In this document: positions 6,774 through 10,847 of the stretch, piece by piece
Layout of the letters: each line of letters starts with the position of its first letter
How positions within the stretch are numbered: position 1 is the stretch's first letter
DNA from: Litoreibacter sp.
Lineage (GTDB): Bacteria; Pseudomonadota; Alphaproteobacteria; Rhodobacterales; Rhodobacteraceae
Direction of reading: 5' to 3'
DNA length: 10,847 nucleotides
Assembly: GCA_013042765.1 (NCBI GenBank)
Contig: JABDPP010000241.1
Coordinates: forward strand, 1 to 10,847
The notes under the pieces: generated by a model
Database searches by the model: none
What the model was told of the DNA's origin: nothing
What the model saw: the letters and a program-made list of their open reading frames with translations, nothing else
Program-made: the position numbers and the translations under genes

Positions 6774-7775
6774 ATGACCCGTAATATCAAACTCAACAGA
6801 CGGACATTCCTGTCGACAAGTGTGGCCGCCACAGGCATGGCACTTGCCGCACCGCATGTCGCACGTGCAGCCGGCTATCCTGAAGGCAACATCAACGTCT
6901 TCATCCCGACCCGTGAGGGCGGCGGTGCGGACCGCAACTTCCGCGCCTTCTCCAGCATCTGGAAAACCAAGCTCGGCACGGATTTCGAACCGGGCTTCTA
7001 TCCGGGTGCTTCGGGCCGCGTTGGCTACGAGATCTACATGGGCAAGGCAGAGCCTGACGCCTATAACCTGATCTTCGGCAACATGGGTCCAGAGGTTCTG
7101 AACTGGGCCGTTCAGGCACCGAGCTTCGACGTCAACGACTACCTGTACTTCGGTCGCGTCGACACAGATCCGGGCGCATTGTTCGTCGGTGCCGAGAGCA
7201 AGCTGCAGACGCTGGACGACATCATCTCAGAAGGCAAGAAGCGCAAGCTCAACGTCGGCACCAGCCGCATGGCGCACCCCGCGTCTATCGGTCTGCTGGC
7301 CCTGGGCGAAGTAACCGGTGCCCAGTTCAACCTGATCCCGCTGTCGGGTGGTAAGAACACCGTGGCCGGCGCCGTTACCGGAGAGGTCGACTTCTCCGTT
7401 CTGACATCCGGATCGCTCATCGCAGCCGGTGATTCCGTCAAGACCCTGCTGGTCTTTGGCGAGAACCGGGTCGGCGAGCGCCTCGACAACGCACCGAGCA
7501 TGAACGATGCCTTCGGCACCGATCTGCCCGAAATGCTGTCGTCCCGCGCGTTCGGCATTCACAAGAAGGCTGTCGACGATCATCCCGATCGCTTCGAGAT
7601 CCTGCAGCGCACCTTCAAGGAGGCATTCGAGGATCCAGGTCTTCTGGACGCCTATGTCGCCTCTAAGGGTACGCCGGAATACCTCAACTACGGTGGCATC
7701 GAGGAATGCGCAGCCTTCAAGGAAGCGATGCTCGAGCTTGGTGCCAAGTACAAGCCGCTCCTGACCGGCGCATAA
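6774..7775 (+). CDS. tctC: TTT transporter solute-binding protein (TctC/Bug type), Tat signal
   Basis: Periplasmic binding protein of a tripartite tricarboxylate transporter, which captures a carboxylate and hands it to TctAB. It has 333 residues, with a twin-arginine signal: NRRTFLS at 8-14, a hydrophobic stretch 15-28 and a likely cleavage near HVARAAG (28-34). The mature protein follows the TctC/Bug layout: NVFIPTREGGGADRNFRAFS (41-60) corresponds to the first ligand-binding loop, and GFYPGASGRVGYEIYMGK (74-91) to the second. A later segment, TSRMAHPASIGLLALGEVTGAQFNLIPLSGGK, and the TGEVDFSVLTSG block are also typical. AAGGGAG (6761-6767) at ideal spacing makes this a strong start. It lies 86 bases downstream of the TSUP gene and is followed by an intergenic hairpin and then tctB, so it may be made in excess over the membrane parts. 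Ligand unknown; relatives take up citrate, terephthalate, phthalate and other acids. Confidence 0.92.
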   Translation: MTRNIKLNRRTFLSTSVAATGMALAAPHVARAAGYPEGNINVFIPTREGGGADRNFRAFSSIWKTKLGTDFEPGFYPGASGRVGYEIYMGKAEPDAYNLIFGNMGPEVLNWAVQAPSFDVNDYLYFGRVDTDPGALFVGAESKLQTLDDIISEGKKRKLNVGTSRMAHPASIGLLALGEVTGAQFNLIPLSGGKNTVAGAVTGEVDFSVLTSGSLIAAGDSVKTLLVFGENRVGERLDNAPSMNDAFGTDLPEMLSSRAFGIHKKAVDDHPDRFEILQRTFKEAFEDPGLLDAYVASKGTPEYLNYGGIEECAAFKEAMLELGAKYKPLLTGA

Positions 7776-7796
7776 GTCAAACCATTCACAAAACAC

Positions 7797-7823
7797 GCGG
7801 GGGCGGGACCAACCTGCCCCCGC
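7797..7823 (+). other. GC-rich intercistronic hairpin between tctC and tctB
   Basis: GCGGGGGCGGG (7797-7807) pairs with CCTGCCCCCGC (7813-7823) as an 11-bp stem with one G-U pair and a five-base ACCAA loop. It lies in the 90-base gap between tctC and tctB. It is not followed by a T-run (AAACCAACTAAC comes next), so it is not a full intrinsic terminator. Such hairpins downstream of binding-protein genes commonly protect the upstream mRNA segment from 3' decay or cause partial termination. That role is inferred here. Confidence 0.75.
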
Positions 7824-7865
7824 AAACCAACTAACAAACTTCTCACGCTCTCAGAAAGGTGCGTC

Positions 7866-8372
7866 ATGGCCAAAGACGATCGACAGTCGGTCCGGCAAAT
7901 TGGGGGAGAACTGGTGATACCGGTTCTCGGCGTCCTCTTCACGATCTACTTTTTCAGCACGATCTGGAATTCACCCTGGACCGCACAGGTGAGCACCTTC
8001 CTTGTGGGCTCAATCCTGCTTTTCACCTGCGGATTGTTCTTCCTGCGCTGTTTCATGCTTCTGAGGAGCGGAGAGGCAAACCTCGGGTTTGGCACTCTGT
8101 TCACCCGCGAAGACCTCTCGACCGGTCGCTACGGCCTGCTCGCCACCACGGTGGGCTACTGCGTTCTTATCGAAACCTTCGGCTTCACCCTGACAACGTT
8201 CGCGTTCCTGTTCCTGAGCATGGTCATCCTCAGCAAGGCACGCCGGATCGTGTTTACCGCAATGATCTCCGCCATCATGGCGCTGGGTGGTTGGGCCGTA
8301 TTCATCTGGGCATTCGATACGCGGTTCCCGCGCGGAATTTTTGAAAACTTCATGGAAACGGTGCTGGGCTAA
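7866..8372 (+). CDS. tctB: TTT transporter small membrane subunit TctB
   Basis: Small, poorly conserved inner-membrane subunit that pairs with TctA. It has 168 residues. Hydrophobic segments lie near 17-35, 43-65, 90-124 (probably two helices with a break at the TET/GF region) and 129-151, giving the four to five helices expected of TctB. The soluble loop around 66-88 is charged (RSGEANLGFGTLFTREDLSTGR). The C-terminal DTRFPRGIF motif (151-159), just after the last helix, resembles the F-x-x-x-L-P-x-G tail of many TctB proteins. GAAAGG (7854-7859) precedes the ATG at six bases. The TAA stop shares one base with the tctA start (TAATG, 8370-8374), so the two membrane subunits are translationally coupled. 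Identity rests on size, topology and position between tctC and tctA more than on sequence. Confidence 0.9.
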   Translation: MAKDDRQSVRQIGGELVIPVLGVLFTIYFFSTIWNSPWTAQVSTFLVGSILLFTCGLFFLRCFMLLRSGEANLGFGTLFTREDLSTGRYGLLATTVGYCVLIETFGFTLTTFAFLFLSMVILSKARRIVFTAMISAIMALGGWAVFIWAFDTRFPRGIFENFMETVLG

Positions 8373-9883
8373 TGGACGCTTCTACAATTCTTCTCGAGGT
8401 ATTCCTGAGTACCATCTCCTACTGGTACGTGATTATCCCGACGATCTTCCTCGGCCTCATCGTTGGTGGTGTGCCGGGCTTCTCCGCGGCCAACACGATC
8501 ATCATCCTGATGCCGCTCACCCTGGCAATGGACCTTGAAATGGGTCTTGTCTTCATGGTCACGCTGTATTGCGCGGCGCGCATGGGCGCGGGCATCCCGG
8601 CCATTCTCGTGAACATTCCGGGAACGGCGGGAGCCGCGGCCACACCGCTCGATGGCTATCCGATGTCGAAGCAGGGCAAGGGCCAGCAAGCGCTGGCGAT
8701 CTCCTTCGTGTCGTCGTCCCTCGGTGGCTTGCTGACGACCATCGTCGCACTCTTGACCATGCCCATCCTCGCACGAGTTGGCTTTTATATGCACTCGGTC
8801 GAGATGATCGTGGTGATGCTTTTCGGCATCTCGCTAATCGCTTCCATCGCCGCACAGGACATGCTTAAGGGTCTGATCGCGGGCTTCCTTGGCCTGATGA
8901 TCGGGTCGATCGGAACCGATGTCGTTTACGCCACCCCGCGCGGAACATTCGGCTTCCTTGAGCTTTATGACGGGGTACCGCTAATCCCGGCACTTGTCGG
9001 TCTGTTTGCGGTCTCCGAGGCGTTCATCATCATCGAGAAAAAGGTGATCGTGAACAAATCCGAAGACGGTACCACGCCGACAGCCAACTGGCATGACACG
9101 TTTGAAGGCGTACGCATTTCGCTGAAACGCTGGTGGCACATCATGTGGACCAGCCTGATCGGCCTCGTCATCGGTGTGATCCCGGGTGCAGGTGCCTCGA
9201 TCGCAAGTTTTGTGGCTTACCAGCAATCCCGCTCCTTCTCGAAAACGCCGGAAAAATACGGAACCGGTCACCCTGAGGGACTGATTGCACCGGAAGCCGC
9301 GAACAACGGCGTGACCTCCGGAACGCTGGTGCCGCTTCTGGTGCTGGGGATTCCCGGCGGCGCAACAGCCGCGATCATGCTGGTCGTGATGCAGTTCCAC
9401 GGCGTGAGCTTCGGGCCGTCCCTGTTCGAAAGCCAGCCAGAGATCGGCTATGGCATGTTCATGGCCATGGCGGTTGCTTACCTGCTGATGGTTCTGACGA
9501 TCCTGCCACTCAGCCGCTACATGAGCCACGTTACGACGATCCCGACGATCTACCTTGCTCCGATGATCATCTCCTTCACGCTGGTGGGTGGCTTCGTGCC
9601 TCGTGAGTACATGTTCGACATGTACCTGGCCCTCGGCTTCGGCGTTCTGGGTTATATCGCCCGGCGCACCGGGTACCACGTCGCCGCGATCCTGATCGGG
9701 GTCATCCTCGGCCCACTTCTGGAAACCTATTTCCTGCGCGCTCTTAAGAAATCCGACGGGGACATCACTGTCCTGTTCTCTTCAACCCTGGGCAATATCC
9801 TTTGGGTGGCCCTCGCGGCCTCGCTGATCCTGCCCATTGTCATGGACATGCGCCGCAAAAAACAAGGAGTGCCCGCAGAATGA
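8372..9883 (+). CDS. tctA: TTT transporter large membrane subunit TctA
   Basis: Large inner-membrane permease of the tripartite tricarboxylate transporter, the channel for cation-driven carboxylate uptake. It has 503 residues with many membrane helices, full family length. The family motifs are clear: IVGGVPGFSAANTIIILMPL (30-49), GIPAILVNIPGTAGAAATPLDGYPM (74-98), GQQALAISF (104-112), then in the second half VIGVIPGAGASIASFVAY (266-283) and PEGLIAPEAANNGVTSGTLVPLLVLGIPGG (301-330). The repeated G-x-x-P-G elements of the two halves reflect the known internal duplication. The start overlaps the tctB stop by one base, and its stop overlaps the start of the LVIVD gene (ATGA, 9880-9883). This makes the downstream propeller protein part of the same translational unit as the transporter. 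Confidence 0.96.
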   Translation: MDASTILLEVFLSTISYWYVIIPTIFLGLIVGGVPGFSAANTIIILMPLTLAMDLEMGLVFMVTLYCAARMGAGIPAILVNIPGTAGAAATPLDGYPMSKQGKGQQALAISFVSSSLGGLLTTIVALLTMPILARVGFYMHSVEMIVVMLFGISLIASIAAQDMLKGLIAGFLGLMIGSIGTDVVYATPRGTFGFLELYDGVPLIPALVGLFAVSEAFIIIEKKVIVNKSEDGTTPTANWHDTFEGVRISLKRWWHIMWTSLIGLVIGVIPGAGASIASFVAYQQSRSFSKTPEKYGTGHPEGLIAPEAANNGVTSGTLVPLLVLGIPGGATAAIMLVVMQFHGVSFGPSLFESQPEIGYGMFMAMAVAYLLMVLTILPLSRYMSHVTTIPTIYLAPMIISFTLVGGFVPREYMFDMYLALGFGVLGYIARRTGYHVAAILIGVILGPLLETYFLRALKKSDGDITVLFSSTLGNILWVALAASLILPIVMDMRRKKQGVPAE

Positions 9884-10847
9884 AACGCGAAATCGAATTT
9901 GAAATGGGGCGCAACATCCGTCGCGTCGGTCATCTTGATATCCCCGGCGGCGGGCAAGTCGCGGTGCATGGGAACTATGCCTATGTCGGCCACATGAAGC
10001 CGCCCATGGGCACATCGATCATCGATATATCAGACCCTGCAAATCCGACTGTCGTCTCCCATGTGACGCCTCCTGATGAGTGGTCTCACACCCACAAGGT
10101 GCGCGTCTGCGGTGACATCATGATCACCAATGTCGAACAGGACCGTCGCCATTTCCTGCGCAAGGCCGAGAAGATTGCGGATGCCCGCAACAAGCTGGGT
10201 GCGGATGCAAGCGATGCCGCGATTGCAGCAGAGATCGGCGTCAAGGAAACCGATATGCCCGATCTGGAGGCCTTCCTCGAGCGCGGTTATGACGGTGGCG
10301 GCTTCCGTGTCTGGGACATCTCCGACAAAACTGCTCCGAAGCTTCTCTCCTACGTGCGCACGCACGGCTTTGGGGTGCACCGGTTCCACATGGATGCCAA
10401 TTACGCCTACATCTCCACCGAGATGGAGGGATATGTCGGCAACATCCTTGTAACCTATGACCTCTCCGACCCGGCCAATCCGACGGAAGTGTCACGCTGG
10501 CATATGCCGGGTCAGCACCTCGCCGGTGGCGAGACCCCCACATGGACCGGCTACGGCAACCGCCTGCATCACGCGATGCGCTGCGGGGACGAGCTTTGGG
10601 CCGCTGTATGGCATGCCGGCCTGCGCGTGCTCGATGCCACTGACATGACAAATCCGACGGTCAAGGGCACCTATCGCTTCCCCAAGGCTATTCCGGAGCC
10701 GACCCATACGGTCATGCCGCTTGAAAACCTGATCAACGGGCGCCGCTATGCGATTTCCATCGACGAGGAGCACGACCATAAGCCGGGCCAGTTGCACGGC
10801 TTCATGTGGGTGCTCGACGTGACCGACATGGACGCGATCGAACCGGT
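9880..10847 (+). CDS. LVIVD-repeat beta-propeller protein, 3' end outside window
   Basis: I translated 322 codons from the ATG at 9880 to the window edge; the C-terminus is missing. AAGGAG (9864-9869) precedes the start, and the start overlaps the tctA stop (ATGA). There is no signal peptide or membrane segment, so it is likely cytosolic. The product has LVIVD-type repeats, each a strand followed by a D-x-S/T-D turn: TSIIDISDPANPTVVS (45-60), FRVWDISDKTAPKLLS (142-157), LVTYDLSDPANPTEVS (190-205), LRVLDATDMTNPTVKG (248-263) and MWVLDVTDMDAIEP (309-322). An Ala/Lys/Glu-rich helical insert of about 50 residues (88-140) separates the first two blades. Histidines recur between the blades: WSHTH (68-72), GVHRFH (165-170), RLHHA (229-232), WHAG (244-247), PTHT (274-277) and EEHDH (296-300), suggesting a metal or acid-binding centre. 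The role is unknown; the family is named only by its repeat. The coupling suggests a function in handling the transported compound. Confidence 0.88.
   Translation, partial: MKREIEFEMGRNIRRVGHLDIPGGGQVAVHGNYAYVGHMKPPMGTSIIDISDPANPTVVSHVTPPDEWSHTHKVRVCGDIMITNVEQDRRHFLRKAEKIADARNKLGADASDAAIAAEIGVKETDMPDLEAFLERGYDGGGFRVWDISDKTAPKLLSYVRTHGFGVHRFHMDANYAYISTEMEGYVGNILVTYDLSDPANPTEVSRWHMPGQHLAGGETPTWTGYGNRLHHAMRCGDELWAAVWHAGLRVLDATDMTNPTVKGTYRFPKAIPEPTHTVMPLENLINGRRYAISIDEEHDHKPGQLHGFMWVLDVTDMDAIEP

Noticed and set aside
8981..9679. Minus-strand open frame of 232 codons
   Set aside because: Shadow of tctA; His/Gln/Arg-rich sequence with no recognisable domain.

Overview
The window looks like a chromosomal segment of an alphaproteobacterium, most likely a Rhodobacteraceae/roseobacter-type organism. 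This rests on the moderately high GC, tightly packed operons with ATGA/TAATG overlaps, a tripartite tricarboxylate transporter (TTT) cluster and the overall style of the proteins. The taxonomic call is inference; there is no rRNA or other marker in the window. I found no tRNA, rRNA, CRISPR array, insertion sequence or phage gene.

Region 1 (1-811, minus): the N-terminal two-thirds or so of a chromate transporter ChrA, running off the left edge. Region 2 (about 920-3195, plus) is a compact operon divergent from chrA. It holds a 79-residue protein of unknown function, a D-2-hydroxyacid dehydrogenase overlapping it by 4 bases, and a renalase-like FAD-dependent amine oxidase-type oxidoreductase. 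A strong hairpin at 3212-3233 separates it from the convergent next gene. Its T-run lies on the minus strand, so it mainly serves that gene.

Region 3 (3265-10847) is the main interest. A minus-strand fumarylacetoacetate hydrolase (FAH) family gene diverges from a long plus-strand gene string: a GntR/FCD regulator, a 4,5-dihydroxyphthalate-decarboxylase-family protein, a TSUP (TauE/SafE) permease, TctC-type binding protein with a twin-arginine signal, TctB, TctA, and an LVIVD-repeat beta-propeller protein cut by the right edge. Between the divergent genes lies a striking operator candidate: three CCAAT/ATTGG half-sites spaced exactly one helical turn apart, very close to the known PdhR/LldR-type GntR operator.

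My reading is that region 3 is one regulon for uptake and breakdown of a carboxylated, perhaps aromatic or ring-derived, acid. TctABC would bring the acid in, the Pht5-like protein would bind or decarboxylate it, the FAH enzyme would cleave or decarboxylate an acylpyruvate-type product, TSUP would move an anion (sulfite, sulfonate or organic acid), and the GntR protein would sense an intermediate. The histidine-rich LVIVD propeller is the least understood member. The substrate cannot be read from the sequence, and no ring oxygenase is visible in the window.
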